DNA of 64,000 bases, taken from the NCBI RefSeq assembly GCF_000208865.1, contig NC_018391.1, forward strand, positions 744,001-808,000, written 5' to 3'. Of this stretch, positions 36,569 through 49,441 are shown piece after piece. Within the stretch, counting starts at the first letter, position 1. Each line of letters opens with the position of its first letter. The notes under the pieces were generated by a model. The model worked only from the letters and a program-made list of their open reading frames with translations, made no database searches and was not told where the DNA came from. Source of the DNA: Neospora caninum Liverpool (taxonomy: Eukaryota; Apicomplexa; Conoidasida; Eucoccidiorida; Sarcocystidae). Position numbers and translations under genes: made by a program.

Positions 36569-38683
36569 ATGGTGTTGCTCAAGGTTTTGAGGAAGACGAA
36601 GCAGAAGGAGAAGGAACTTCGTCTCCTGATGTTGTGAGTTCGAACGGTGGAGACAGATGAGGGGAACAGACCCCCCGTGGCGAGCCCGACTGCTTCCGGT
36701 GGATGTACACCTCGGTCTGTGCCTCAGTGCTGGACATTCCAGCAGCCATTCTCGAGGCCGCACAGTCTTTCCCGCAATCCATGCAGCTGGGAAGGTGAAA
36801 TCTGACCAAGCATGTGTGGATCTGTGAAGCAAAAGGCAGCGGCTTAACTCGGAGGGAGAACTCGCTCGCTCGGCGATGCCGCTGTTGCTCGTCTGCCGTC
36901 ATGAGCAAAGGGACAGTCTTTCCTTCTCCTGTCATTGGTGTCTCCTTCGGACTTCTTTCCTCGCGGCGGCGCCTCCGCCAACGTCTACCTCTGTCGCGTG
37001 ACCCCGGCTGTCTCTCTCTTCGCACCTCTCTCTGCATGCATGGCCAGCGCTGAACGCTCTTTTCTGTGCAGAGGACTGGACAACGCGGGAAAGACGACGA
37101 TTGTCAAACGGATGAATGGCGAAGACTGGAACACAGTGTCTCCCACTCTCGGCTTCTCCATTAGCACCTTCGCGTTTCAGGGGTAATTGGTAGACACCGC
37201 AGCGAGAAGGAAGGCATAGTCTTTCCTATGCTTTCTCTTCAAGGAGATACAACCTTCCACGTCCAGAAAAAGAATGGCGGATACACAGGCGAACTGCCTT
37301 GGGAGACACCTTCCAGGCCTATATCTGTATCGATAGATATCTAGTTGGCTGTATTCACATATGTATGTATATATATATATATATGCATATGTATACATAT
37401 ATATAGATTTATGCATTAGATATATCTGTATGTGAATGTATATTTTTACATACTTTAGCAGGCACGCAATTCAAGACAAGGAAAAACGAAGCGTATATGC
37501 ATTGGGCGTTAGACCTGTCGATTGACTCCACGATCTCGCTTCCGAGTGTCTATATTTAGAGACCTTTTCAAGGTGTATGTGCGTGCCTTGTGTGGACATT
37601 CATCGCTCTCTTTCCTTCTCTCTGTGTCTTAGCCTCTTCTCTCTATGCATATATCTGTTCATACGTCTGCATGGAGCTCATGCGTGCCTCTATGTGTACT
37701 TGTGTGGTTCTCTGCGAGCTTTAGCTTTGAGAGTCGCGTTTTCGAGATAGGTGACTTTTCCCCTGTCTTTTTGTTTGCAGGTACAAGTTGAATATTTGGG
37801 ACGTTGGCGGGCAGAGGACGATTCGTTCGTTTTGGCGAAACTACTTTGAGGAGACAGACGGCGTCATCTGGGTAGTGGATTCGGCCGACCGGCCTCGGAT
37901 GGACGTCTGCCGCGAGGAGCTCCACAAGCTGATGAAGGAGGAGGTGCGGAAGAAAAAGCAAAGAGAAGTCTCAGGGAGATAAGCGACGAAAGGGGCATCC
38001 ACTGGGCAGATGGAACCGAAGGGAAAAGGGTTCAAATGCAAAGTGGAAGCGCTGGGAAGGGAAAGCAGGCAAGGATGCAAAGAGGTGAAAGGATGCAGAG
38101 GACCAGAAACGGAGACGCAAAGGGTTACAGTAATATAAGCGCAGAAGGTCTGCAGACAAGACGGTCACACGAAGAGAAGGCTGTCGGCTTGGTGAAAGGG
38201 AGAGCAGCCCCTCGAGTTGGGAGCGCGCAGAGAGGGTGGAGCCGCGCAGAAAGAAGAGAAAAAGGAACTGGCATTCTTACAAGCAGCTGCGGGAAAGGTC
38301 GAAACTAGTCATCCCGGAAAGTTTCCAGAAGTTTGTGAACATCACCTCCGCCTGAGAAAATTCAGACGTGTTTCCACCAAGTAGGCCGCGAAGACAATCG
38401 CCCTGAAATGAGAAACGCGCCGCTGGGCACCGTGCCAAGTAGGGGGATAGGGGCGCAGCACATCGCGGGGTGCGCTCTTCGTTTGCTACGTTTCGAGTCT
38501 AACCTCTTTTCTGTGTGTCGCCATTACGTCTCTTCAGCGTTTGGCGGGTGCAACGCTTCTCGTGTTCGCAAACAAGCAGGATGTCCCCTCTGCAATGACA
38601 GCAGCCGAAATCTCTCAGGTCGGGCTCCTCAACCAGTGGAAATAAGAATACCACGCACACATGCATATACACACATACATACA

Positions 38684-38715
<32 letters not shown>

Positions 38716-38984
38716 CATACATACATACATACATACATACACATACATATACATACATATACATACATATACATACATATACATACATATACATACATAT
38801 ACATACATATACATACATACATACATACATATACATACATACATACATACATACATACATACATACATACATACATACATACACATATGACCATATGTGA
38901 ACACGTGGCCACGCATGCACCTACGTGCAGGCATCCAAATATATAGAGAGACCCAACTTTACAGGTATACACACCCGTATATCC

Positions 38985-39037
<53 letters not shown>

Positions 39038-39365
39038 TTATATATGGATATGTGCCCAAGTAAACGTGTGCGTATACATATATAAGGAAACATGCGTGTG
39101 TATCTGCCCGTTGCGTTTGTATTTTTCCGAAGCTGGCATGTGTCTGAAAACAGCCCCCAGGAGTGTCGATTTGAATGAAAGCCGCAGCATCTGTATCACC
39201 GCCTGTACGGATTCATACATTGACAGGCGTGGACAGACAGAAAAACCGTGATTCGTCTTTTTCTATTTCACGGAAAACGGTCCAAGCAATGCTGCGAAAA
39301 CCCAGATCCTGGCCGTCTGCAGCCAGTCTATATGTTGTTTCTGTTCACACCCGCATTCCCCTCCC

Positions 39366-39413
<48 letters not shown>

Positions 39414-39689
39414 TGTTTGTTTGTATCTAATTTCTTACCAGCATATACATATATATATGTAGATATGGGTTCTTGTAACTAGCTGTGTGGGGTGAGGTGA
39501 TTGTCGTGCGGTGTTTTACCCGTTTCTGTTCCTGTTTTCGGCTGCGTGCAGGCACTGGAGTTGGATGCAATGAAAGAGAGTCGTCACTGGAGCATCGCAG
39601 CTTGCAGCGCGTGGGAAGGCGCTGGCCTCCTCGAGGGTTTTTCCTGGCTTGTCGAAGACATTTCTTCTCGGATGTTCGTCCGGAGTTAG
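36569..39689 (+). CDS. ARL2: ARL2-type small GTPase
   Basis: Five exons, 36569-36633, 37072-37182, 37781-37943, 38538-38618 and 39552-39689, join in phase to 185 residues, one more than human ARL2. All GTPase motifs are present: P-loop GLDNAGKT, switch-I Thr in SPTLGF, WDVGGQ, NKQD and the CSA-like loop. Family signatures are [39 protein letters not shown] and the C-terminal [14 protein letters not shown]2 works in the cytosol with tubulin cofactors in alpha/beta-tubulin dimer assembly and can release prenylated cargo from PDEdelta-type carriers. The N-terminus begins [20 protein letters not shown] without Gly at position 2, so it cannot be myristoylated. Intron 4 carries long CATA and TA repeats but intact splice sites. 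Confidence 0.97.
38671..38882. repeat. (CATA)n tetranucleotide array
   Basis: Over 200 bp of CATA repeats, with hexamer variants (CATATA) in the middle, lie in ARL2 intron 4. The array produces long artificial frames on both strands (His-Thr-Tyr/Ile on plus, Met-Tyr-Val-Cys on minus) that are not genes. Confidence 0.95.
38987..39034. repeat. (TA)n microsatellite in ARL2 intron 4
   Basis: About 48 bp of uninterrupted TA repeat, downstream of the CATA array in the same intron. A second TA run of 39 bp follows at 39372-39410. Confidence 0.95.
39372..39410. repeat. (TA)n microsatellite near ARL2 intron 4 acceptor
   Basis: A pure TA run of about 39 bp, 140 bp upstream of the last ARL2 exon. Confidence 0.95.
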
Positions 39690-40999
39690 TCCGAGGGAAG
39701 CCGGTGAATCAACTATGCAATGGCGCAGCTTTCAAAGCTTTGGAGGCCCGCAACAGACAGCGCCTGCGTTCGCTGGATGTCCTCGTCCCTCTGCGTTGCT
39801 GGTGTGCGCGTCGCTGGAAACACACCAAAGGATGCGCGCTTTTGATGGGTTCAACTCCTGAGGCTACTACTGGGCTAATTGGGTGTCGTGCTCGACGCGG
39901 TAGAGCGCCCCTGGCCTCGCCAAGACTTTAGCCTCCATTTCCTTGAGTGAGTGACGCGCCCCGTTCGTTGGCCGCGCGGCCTGTGGGACGAGCGCGCAGG
40001 TTGTACAAGTGGAACAGACAATTTCGGAGGGGTGGATGCATCTTTGAAGGCAGGGAGAGCGCGCACACGCGCGCGGCGCGGGTGACCGACTGGACCGTTT
40101 CCGTGCACGTATCGCCTTTTCTAGGGCCACGCGTTTTCAATCGCTACAGACGCGTGGCGACGCTTCCAGGCAGGCGACGCTCTTCAGGACGCTTGCGAAC
40201 CAAGCACGGTCTTTCACACAATCGTTCATTTCCTTTTGAAGAGCGCTGGAGACTCACCAGCCTCGCCCTCGGGAGTTCGGACCTCTCTAGTGCGCTAAGG
40301 CCCCGTTTTATATGCAGGAAAATCTTTTGTCAGGCGTGCTCTCGCTCTTTTTTTCACGAAGGTCCAGGAGGAAAAGAGAATTTAGACTTTTTTGGATGCA
40401 GTTGCCTGTCTCTGCCACGGTCTGCCGTTGCGAGAGAAGAAACGCGTCTCTCCTCGCTGTGCTTTGTGATCCCCCGCCCCGGCATACAGCAGACTCCTCT
40501 CTGTTCCTTCGGGCGGGACTTGGCAGCGTCTCAAGCGTTCTTTTCCCAGTGGGGCGCAGTTTCGTTTTCCTTTTTTTAACGCCCCGAGACACAGCGCGAG
40601 AAACCCGCTAAAACAGGCGTTTCTGGGTTTTGACCTAGCCTGGTTCTGTGGACTGTAGAGGGAGACGCCTTGTTCTCCGCCGATCTCGCACAGCAATTGC
40701 AACTCGGAGCCGCGCACACTTTTTAGCGATTCCTCTTTGTTTCTTCGAACTCAGCCAGCTTCTCTCACGCAGCCTCTCTCAGCGGCCAGTTCATTTTTTC
40801 ATTTCTTCTTCCGCCTACGACCCGTGAAAAGACTCGCGCCCTCATGGCCTCTCCTCGCAGCACATCTCCCTGCCTCTGGAAAACGTTTTCAACAACTTAC
40901 CTCTTTCGCCTGATGTCTGTCCATCGACGTTCAGCACGCGGCGTCCACATGCCTCAGAACTGCCAGCCGCACCTCACTATTCTCTGTCTCCCTTCTTAT

Positions 41000-41127
41000 C
41001 TCCGTTTTTTCTCTTCCTCCTTCTCTCCGTTTTTTCTCTTCCTCCTTCTGTCAGTTTTTTTTCTCTTCCTCCGTCTCTCCGGTTTTTTTTTCTCTTCCTT
41101 CTTCTCTCCGTTCTCTCTCTTCTCTCC
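41000..41127. repeat. Pyrimidine-rich tandem repeat, about 26-bp unit
   Basis: Four to five imperfect copies of a unit like CTCCGTTTTTTCTCTTCCTC plus TTCT lie in tandem, with almost no purines on the plus strand. The asymmetry is that of triplex- or H-DNA-forming tracts. It sits 1.7 kb upstream of the WTAP start. Confidence 0.85.
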
Positions 41128-42114
41128 TGTCTCTGGTGCGCAAGGAAGAAACGTCTCACCCCGGAGAGTGCGTGCAGGCAGACTGCTTTCCAGGATGTTC
41201 TTTCCTAAGATGCCGCGCTGGCGGCGAATCTTTGCCTCCTCTGAAGAAAGATTCCGGGAAGCTCTGAGGAGAGAGACAACAGAAGGGCGGTGAGGCGTGG
41301 AGTGAGCAGGAGACACTCGGAGACAGCGAGAAACAGGCACCGGGGGCTCAGACGTTTGATTCCGTTGCCCGATCTTCTCTTTTCCCAAAGAAGGCAAAAG
41401 AGTGCGTCTGGGCGATGCAACGAAGAAAAAAAACGAGGGCTCGCAAAAATAGAGCTCGAAAAGAGATCGTGCGTCTTTCTCCCCTTTCGCAGCTGTCCCC
41501 TCGGTATAAAGAGCGGCGCCGTGAGGGGGCCGCATGCATGCGCGCATTTTTTTCTGTGCGAAAGAGCAGATTTTCACCCTCGGTTCTTGTCGAGGACGAA
41601 AAACGCCTTTGCCTACTTTCCTGTTTTCTTGTCTTTCTCGGTCGCATTCTCTTCTCTCGCAAACACTTCCGGGGAACCTGCTGTCTTGGCGGGTCTTCGA
41701 CGAAGCCGAAAAGAAGCGAAGCAGCGCATTCGCCTCGCTCCTCTCGAGTTCTCCATTGCGTCTTTTATGATTCATTTATTCGCGTGTTTAAATCAAATTT
41801 GTGTCGCAGTTCTGGTTTCTTTCGAGCGGTTGATGTGTCGTTCTCCTGTGCCAGGTAGGCGCATTGCACTGAACTTGGCAGGGATGTGCATCTGTTCCCT
41901 TTTCGGCGACGAAGCTACGCGACGCCTGCCTCCTGGCCGTGTCGGGCGAAGCTGAGGAAAATCGAACTCCGAGAGAGACACTCGCCACAAATGCCGGCGA
42001 AAAAAGGCTCTCTTCTTCTTGGCCGCACTGCTCCCTGGTTTTAGCTTTCCTTGCCCGTCTACCTCTAGGCCACACACCCTCCGGACCAACTCGGGAATCC
42101 GACACCTTCTAAAA

Positions 42115-42115
<1 letters not shown>

Positions 42116-42157
<42 letters not shown>

Positions 42158-42232
42158 AATATATATATACAAATATATACATATACAAATATATACAAAT
42201 ATATACAAATATATAAATATACATATAAATAT
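42116..42232. repeat. (TA)n followed by AAATATATAC-type repeat
   Basis: About 40 bp of TA is followed by several near-copies of a 10-12 bp AAATATATAC unit, about 600 bp upstream of the WTAP start codon. Confidence 0.9.
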
Positions 42233-42826
42233 ATCTTTTGGTTCCGACATCGGTGAGGCGCTGGCGAGATGTGTCTCTCGCGAGGTAGAGCTCTCAAGCT
42301 TTCTCCTTCTCTCATGGATGTGTTCTCCCGCGCACCGTTAGATGTGATTTTGACAAAGCAGTGAGGGACGACTCTGAGAAAAAAAAACTACAAGTCTGAA
42401 CGCTCTCCGGAACTCGGTCAACAAAAACGTTCTTCTCTCATGTTTCGTTTCTGCGGTGCTTCTTCTCCGTGTCTCTGCCACGTTCTTTGCGCCCGCTCTT
42501 GCGCTGTCATTTTCTCTCTCGTGGTCTGTGAAGACAGGGCACCTGAGGTGAAGACATTGCTTTCTCTCTCGTCACCTGGGCCTTCAGGGGCAAGCCTCTG
42601 TGCTCGTGTATAAGCCGTCGAATTCGTTTTTCATCTGGCTCTCTCAGCTGCGAGATCGTTCATTTGCGGGACGCTCCCCTGGACACTGCGCCGACGCCAA
42701 CAGCTCTCTCGGGGTCTTTTTTCTGGAGCAGTTTCGCGCCCTCCCGCCCGAGACGAAACCTTCTCTCGAGCTTCTCAGATTTCTGTTCAGGAAGGAAAGG
42801 GGGTTATCTTTTTTACTGAGAGAGGA

Positions 42827-44392
42827 ATGATGCAGGCCTCCAGTGTTGACGCCGACTGTGGAGCCGCCAGCGCGGCTCGAGTCAGCGAGGCTGGGGCCTC
42901 CGCGGATGCACTCGAACAGACACCTGTCCCCTCTGTTGGCCAGCTGCTCCAAGTGATCTCAGAGCACAAGGTGAGGAGAAAACTGAGACGAGTCTCGTTC
43001 CCTTTTGTCTCTTCTCTCTTGGTCTCTCCTCCTCTCGGTACCTCTCTCTCTGCCTGTAGTATATATGACCCTTATAAGCTCGCTCTTAATCTTCCTCTTA
43101 ATCCGCCCCTCGGCTGTTTCCTTACCCCGACTCTCTTCATCTTCCTCTTAGCTGTTCTCTTTATATCTCTCCCTTTACCTCTGTCTTAGTCTCTCCCCGT
43201 TAATCTCCGTATATCTTCCCACCTCTCTTCTCCTAATACCCTTCTAGTCTGTGCATGTTTCCTCTAGCCTCTCCCTTGATCCACTTTAACTTTCGGTCTC
43301 TTCGTGTGCCTCCTTCGCTCGCGCGCTCAGAAACGGGAGCATCTGCAGCTGTCGCTGATCGCCTCGCTGGAGGCGCAACTCGCGGAGACGCGGGCGAATG
43401 TCACGGCGTACCGCGCGTGCCACGACGTGGTGAACAATCGGCTGAGAACTGCCGTCCTGGATCCAGCTGTGAGCATGGAAATCAAAACGCTCAGGCAGAA
43501 ACTCTTCGACACAGAGACCCTGTTCCGGCGCGCAAAGGAACAGCTGGCCGCTCAGAACTTCTCCGGTCAGAGGTAGGCAGAAGGCGCGGGATACCCCGCG
43601 CGGCGAACCAAGAGAGAACAGTACCTCAAATCAGAAAACATCATTTCAGACGCTGTCTCCATCGACAAACGCTCGTTTCGGAGCCGGAGGTTCTCAAGTG
43701 GAGCGGGGACTAACGAGGACGTGGCGTGCGCACCGTCTCTCGGGTTCCCGACGAGCCTCTAAAATCTGCACTTCTGCCGTCCTCACACCCTTCCCCGTGC
43801 ACGAAAATCTCGCATCGACTTGTACTAACACACATCTACATTAACATATATCGGGAACGAAATATACAGGGAGCCATATGCATGTGCATCAGTGTAAATG
43901 CATCCATATGTATATATATATATATATATATATATTAGGAGTTACATCATGCGTCTGTGTCTACATACATACAGATATATATATATATATATATGTATTT
44001 GCATGTGCTTTTCCTGTGCAGTGTTATGGGTCAGCGGCTGATCAACAAGTGCAAGACTCTGCAGGAGGAGAACAACGAGCTCGGCCGCTCCCTCGCCGAG
44101 ACGCATTTGCAGCCTCTGACGATTGAAGTCGCTGGCCTGAAGAAGCATGTCGCGTTCTTGCGCGGGGAACTCAGGTAAACGCCTTGCTCTTGAACGCCCA
44201 GACTTTGCTCAAAGACGTTCAGAATGCGAACCCGACACAAAGTCGGGAAAAGTCTGCTTCGCTGTTGCCCTGACCAGCTCACAACTGGACGCGTCATGGT
44301 GCACATCTACAGAGTTCTACGTGAATGTATACTTGTATACGTGCATGTATACGTATGTATGTGCTTGTACTTGGATGCATACGCTGTCGCGC

Positions 44393-44440
<48 letters not shown>

Positions 44441-46599
44441 TACACATCTATGAGTGTATGTGTCGAAACCTATAAATTTCATGCAGAAATATGCAGAAGG
44501 ATATATATATATATATATGTCCCTGGGGATGGCTGAGGACTTCCTGCCAAGCTCGTTTTTGCGCATGCATGCGGTCTCAGGCAGCTTCGCGAACTGAACA
44601 GCGACATGGATCGCGACAACGAGACTATGGCCCTCCAACTCCAGGAGCTCTCAACCACCGTGGCAGTGAGTGAAAACGCGTGCATGTTTTTCCGACCCTG
44701 CCGGGTAAAAGAGTCACCCATCTAGCGTCATTTGTGCAAACTATCTTTACACATGCATATATATATATATATATATATATACATAGGTGTATGCAGCATG
44801 CGTTGAAATCTGTTTCTGTTCGTCTATCTGGATAAATGGAGATGTGTGCATTCAGTCGGTGTCTGTGCCCGTGCACTTGCATACTTCTATGCGTATTTGC
44901 GTCTGTGTACGGAGCGCCGAGTCAAGCGGGCCGGTGCGGACTGTGCCTCTCTGTTGCGAGCGAGGAGAGACTGTCGAAGTTCGCCGTGGAGGTTTTGAGA
45001 GGAGCGCCCGGTGTGGTTCCCCGGCTCTTTGTTTCTGCCGCATACTGCAACCTCGGCAAAGCAGCGAAGGCGTAGACTTTCGTGCGAGCTTCAGTGCGCT
45101 TTTTTCTCTTTTCGCAAGACCCCAAATCGCGCTTGCGTGAGCCTGGATGCAGAGTAGCTGCGAGAAGGAAAAATCGGGATTCGGTCTGCGCGGGTGCAGG
45201 CTCACTCTCTGGTAAAATAACTTTGGGATTTGTGCTTTTTAAATCTTCCTAGGGCGTGACGGCGGAACGCGACCAGCTTCAACAAGAGGTGGCGTCTTTG
45301 CGCGAACAACTCGAGACGCTTCGAGTGTCGGGTTCGCCGAGCCAAAACCAGAATTACTACGGCGGCAATGAAAGGTGCGAGTCTCCCTTGTTCGTACAAA
45401 AGGAGACAGTTCCGTCTCGGTTTTCCATCATAGAGGCAAAACATGTTCAGTTTCTCGTCAGATTTTCCGCCGAATTCACACTCCGATGCTTTATTTTGAA
45501 AAACCTTACTGTCGCATGTCACGAACGCAGCTATACAAAGGTGTAGCGTAGACCCCTGCGGTGTGTGTCTCTTCCGACCTCGGACATACGAGGATCCATC
45601 CGACTACCGAACTCTCTGGCTGCACGAATTCATCTCTATGTCTCTCTTTCTTTCTCCACCGGGCGAAATACTCACCTCTCCGTACATATATATATATATA
45701 TATACATGTATGTATGCGAATATGCTCGGATGGAGATTTGAATGTTTTCTGGAGAGGACCCTTGAAGGGCAGAAAGGAGCGATTACATCCGACGGCTTGA
45801 GGTTCCTAGCCAGGACCGTTTCTGTGTCTCTGTTTCGCACCGTCCCCGTGCACCCCGAAGAGTTTTTTTCCGGTGTATCGGGCGAGAAACTCGACGATTG
45901 TTCTCTCTTCCCTCTCTCTCTCTTTGTCACAAAACCCTGATTTTTGGTCACAGTCCGTTTTTTCGATGGTCTGCCCCTATTCGCCTCGTGGCGAGCTGTC
46001 CCTACAAGAGCGCTTTCTCACTCTTCTGTGGCACACAAACTCCCGCAATTTCTCTCCTTTCGTCCTTGTGCAGGTTCCCGGACTACGAAGGCCGATCCGG
46101 CGGGCACTCCACGCGAGACGGGAACTGGCACGGGAGTGCGTCGACTGAGGCGCGCAGCGGCTCGCGCCGCGACCGCGGTCGTCACGCCGAGAGAGACAGA
46201 GACTACGAAGCGAGCAGCCGAGGAGACAGCAAAGAAGTTTTCGAGGGCTCGATGCGCCGGGAGCGGGAAGAACGTGCATGCAGTCGGGAGTTCGAGTCGA
46301 GCTCCAAAATGGAAGGACGCGACAACCGCCACGGCCCTTCCTTTTTTTATCCGAATATAAGACGAGGCGAGGAGACGCACCATGCCGGCCCGGGGACCTC
46401 CGAGTCGGCCAGAAGAGCAGAGCGCGGCGCCTCGAGAGGCAGCTACAAGGACTACGGCGCGAGTTTGCGGCCCCACACGCATGAGCGAGACTGGCGAAGA
46501 GACGAAGAAAAAGACCGAAGGGGACGGTCAGAGAGAGACTACAAGGTCCGATCCGAGCGCGGAAGGTCGAAGGATGACCGGGAGCGCAGATACGACTAG
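42827..46599 (+). CDS. WTAP/FIP37-type regulator of the m6A mRNA methyltransferase
   Basis: Six exons, 42827-42970, 43331-43572, 44022-44174, 44581-44665, 45253-45374 and 46074-46599, join in phase to 423 residues. The central coiled coil is the Wtap family core: NNRLRTAVLDPAVSMEIKTL corresponds to the invariant 'LLDPAVN' segment, and GQRLINKCKTLQEENNELGR to the 'KCRxLxxENQELG' segment, followed by LNSDMDRDNETMALQLQE. WTAP homologues dimerise and hold the METTL3/METTL14 enzyme in nuclear speckles, directing N6-adenosine methylation of mRNA. In apicomplexans and plants the complex also influences 3'-end choice. Residues about 250-423 form a hydrophilic Arg/Glu/Asp/Ser-rich tail (RDR, RDE, SER runs) like those of splicing-speckle proteins. 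The N-terminal 48 residues are Ala/Ser/Asp-rich. A second Met immediately follows the first (42830). Confidence 0.92.
44393..44440. repeat. (TA)n(GA)n compound microsatellite in WTAP intron 3
   Basis: About 24 bp of TA passes directly into 24 bp of GA, within the third WTAP intron. Other short TA runs in this gene's introns are at about 43911-43935, 43976-43995, 44500-44518, 44757-44780 and 45687-45704. Confidence 0.95.
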
Positions 46600-49441
46600 A
46601 AACCCGAGAGAAAAGAAGGCGAACGCAAGGAAAAGGTCGAAGGCGGGATGATGAGCAATCAAGTGCCTCTCCCAAGGCTACGTCAGCACCCACGCCGGTG
46701 ATTTATATATATATATATATGCTAGAGATGCATGCACTGACACCTACGCTTGCCTAAAACACATATACAGTATACAACAGATCTCTCTATATAGATATAT
46801 CGTTGTGGACGTTGCATAGGATATACAGATATATATGTCTGGTTGGCATATTTCGGGAGGGAGCACCGGGTGTATCGGCTAATGCCAGCGGCACAGATGA
46901 ATTCTGTTTTCGAGGCTTTTGGAGCCGTGCGTCGTGGAGCCACGTGTTCTCCGGCCGTTGGATTGTCTTCTCGTCGAGAGAGAAGTTGCAGTCTTCACTC
47001 GGGCGCGGTCCCACCCAGGCTGTGGCGGGCTTTGATTTTCTGTTTTCCAACGTAAAGATTTTCGCAAACAAGGCCTTCCACTTTCTCAGCAACTGCTGTC
47101 CGTCCTTCGTGACGTGACCCTCTCAAAGCATCTCCATATATATATATATATATATACGTAGCTACCTGGGGATTTATGTCCATAAATGCACAGATATATA
47201 TAAGCACCTATTAGTATAAACGCATATATATGCGTATATTTGTATGTATAGATGATTACCTGTATGGAAAGATAGAGGAACGGTGAATTACGAGATGCCT
47301 AGTTGCTCACAGTATAGACAGTTCGGCATTACTTCGTCGTGTGTAGTGCCTACGACTCTTCCCTCAATGGCTTTCGGACACCCGTCTCATTTCATATATT
47401 TGTTCATATTCTTCTGTTGGTGGTCATGTAGAATGTAAATAGAGAATTCTTTCTTTTGTAGACAACAATGAGGAAGCCTACACAGCCGTGGCGTAGACCA
47501 TGCCTACCGTGAAGTGGAAAAAGGGGGATGGGCAGTTTTTGCCATGCATGCGGGGTTGCTTTGGTGCATGCAGTGGTAACGCCGCGCAGGTTTCCATTAC
47601 AAGTCCCAGTAAGAACCGAAGCCTCAGCATGCGATACACATTGAGGAGATGTTCGGGAGACAAAAGGCATCTGTGCAGGAGACAGTCCGACGCATTCAAA
47701 TATGCGTGCATCCCTACGCATGGTGTGCTTCATTCAATAGGAATAAACGAGCACTGATTCGTCCCTCATTGACGCACGTACGTACATATGGATGTTTTCT
47801 TTGAACTAGGCAGGAGCGGAGGCAGAAAGTCAGCCGACGCACTCTGGATCTGTGCCGGTCGCGTCTGTGTGCAAATAGGCATCTCCACGCAGATTCGCAT
47901 GGTCGCGCTTTTTGTTCAAGGGTACGTGTACACATGTATGCAAATATGCAGATGCTCAAAGATATAAACAGCAAAGACAAGTTTCACCGAATGGAAAACG
48001 AGAACAAGACCCCCGGAGATCTCAAAAACCGCGTTTGCTTTTGGCGTGCGGGCTATACAGAAAGCAGGTCAACAGAAAATTAGAGCTTGCCTTTCCGCGC
48101 ACTTCACGCCGCCTCCCCGCACCACTCGCGCCTCCTCATATGAAACAGACTTGGGCACGAATATGCACATACCTGAACACGTGCGAATCCCCACATGTAC
48201 AACCCTACATACAAATGGGGGGTGCGCCAATTAAAAGGAGTTGTCGTAGCCAGGTGACAAAGATCAAAAGAGAGACGTATTCATGTATACACCCGTCAAA
48301 ATGCCTGCCTCGATGGAACAGAAATATATATATATATGTAAAAATATAAATTCAGACATTTAGGTGTAGTGCTGAAGGCAGGAGCACGATTTTCGTTTAC
48401 AATTCATTGATGGGAGTCGCGCTTCATGAGAGAAGAAATCCTGTTGCATCTGTTTCACACCTTGTTGAAGGCTATTCGCGTGTATTGTCTTTCGGGTGTT
48501 TTTGCGAGGGTCTGAGGTGAGAATTCAAGAGACTCTCTCTCGTTTTTGTGGGCGCAAAACCTCTCCTCAGGGGAGACCTTTGGTTCCCTCAGGACGCGTC
48601 CTTTGCCGAGGAGACACTGATGCAGAGAGGAAGTTGAGGGGTTTCCACAGGAAGCGACTCAGACAGTTTGAAGAGCATCCGTTCTGCAGAAAGCAAAAGT
48701 CTCGAAAAAGATCCTTCATTTCGGGGAGTTAGGGCAGGAGACACAGCCAAACGCTTCCGATGGTTTTGACCGGCATAACATAAGCGTGAGGATATGTGGC
48801 CCTTTTTCGGATCGAAAGAGCCTGCGCCTGAAACGATGGAAGACGAAGCCCCAGGTTGCTGAAGACAGATCAATCGACCAATCGAAGTTGTTGCCAATTC
48901 CTACTGTATCCAAACCGCTTTGCCGGCCGAACACAAACCGGAGAACCTTTGGAACGCATCCGCAGAAACGCCAGACTTTCGCGTGCTTGCGGCGGGCTTT
49001 ACAAAGTCCGAACACGAAGGTAACGCATGCCTCTCGTCGAGTTGTCGGAGCGGCTTCTGTGAACAGAAACGAAACGCTTGAGTGTTTTCAGACACCGCTT
49101 ACCTTCCGGCGCTGGGAGGATTGGCATCGCTTTTCGGGCGATGAGAGTAACGCCTGTTGACGAACTAAACCAGCGGATCGGCGGCCGAGGGTCGTCAATC
49201 CGTTCTTTTTCTGCCAGAGAAATCAGTTAAGCTTCGAAGAGAACCACCCGTCGAAGTCAGAACTCCCCTTTGCTGCAGGCCTTTCCCTCGCGAACCTCAG
49301 AGAAACCTTCGTACCTTTTTTTGCAATGGGTTTCCCGTTTTCGTTTGTCTTCTTTTCCTTTCTCAAACTGGACTCTCACACCTCTGGCGCCTTGTCCTTC
49401 TGAGAGTTCCACGACTGGGAAACGGAGGCACTTCTGCGTTT
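46600..49441. other. Convergent spacer after WTAP and kinase genes
   Basis: A 2.8 kb region between two genes that end towards each other. It holds 3' UTRs, short TA runs (about 46706, 47137, 48325) and no frame with splice-phase support or a motif. Confidence 0.55.

Larger units (their letters stand above)
39690..42826. other. Spacer between ARL2 and the WTAP homologue
   Basis: Both flanking genes are on the plus strand, so this 3.1 kb should hold the ARL2 3' UTR and the WTAP promoter and leader. Open frames (for example 39947-40579) lack ATG starts, splice phase and motifs. A pyrimidine tandem repeat (41000-41127) and an AT-rich repeat (42116-42232) lie inside. Confidence 0.55.

Noticed and set aside
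38408..39085. Open frames of repeated His-Thr-Tyr-Ile or Met-Tyr-Val-Cys, superficially like a CRISPR or tandem-repeat protein
   Set aside because: They come from the CATA/TA microsatellites inside ARL2 intron 4. There is no spacer diversity and no CRISPR repeat structure.
39947..40579. Plus-strand 210-codon frame after ARL2
   Set aside because: It begins at a non-ATG codon, has a composition like UTR and lacks motifs or splice-phase partners.
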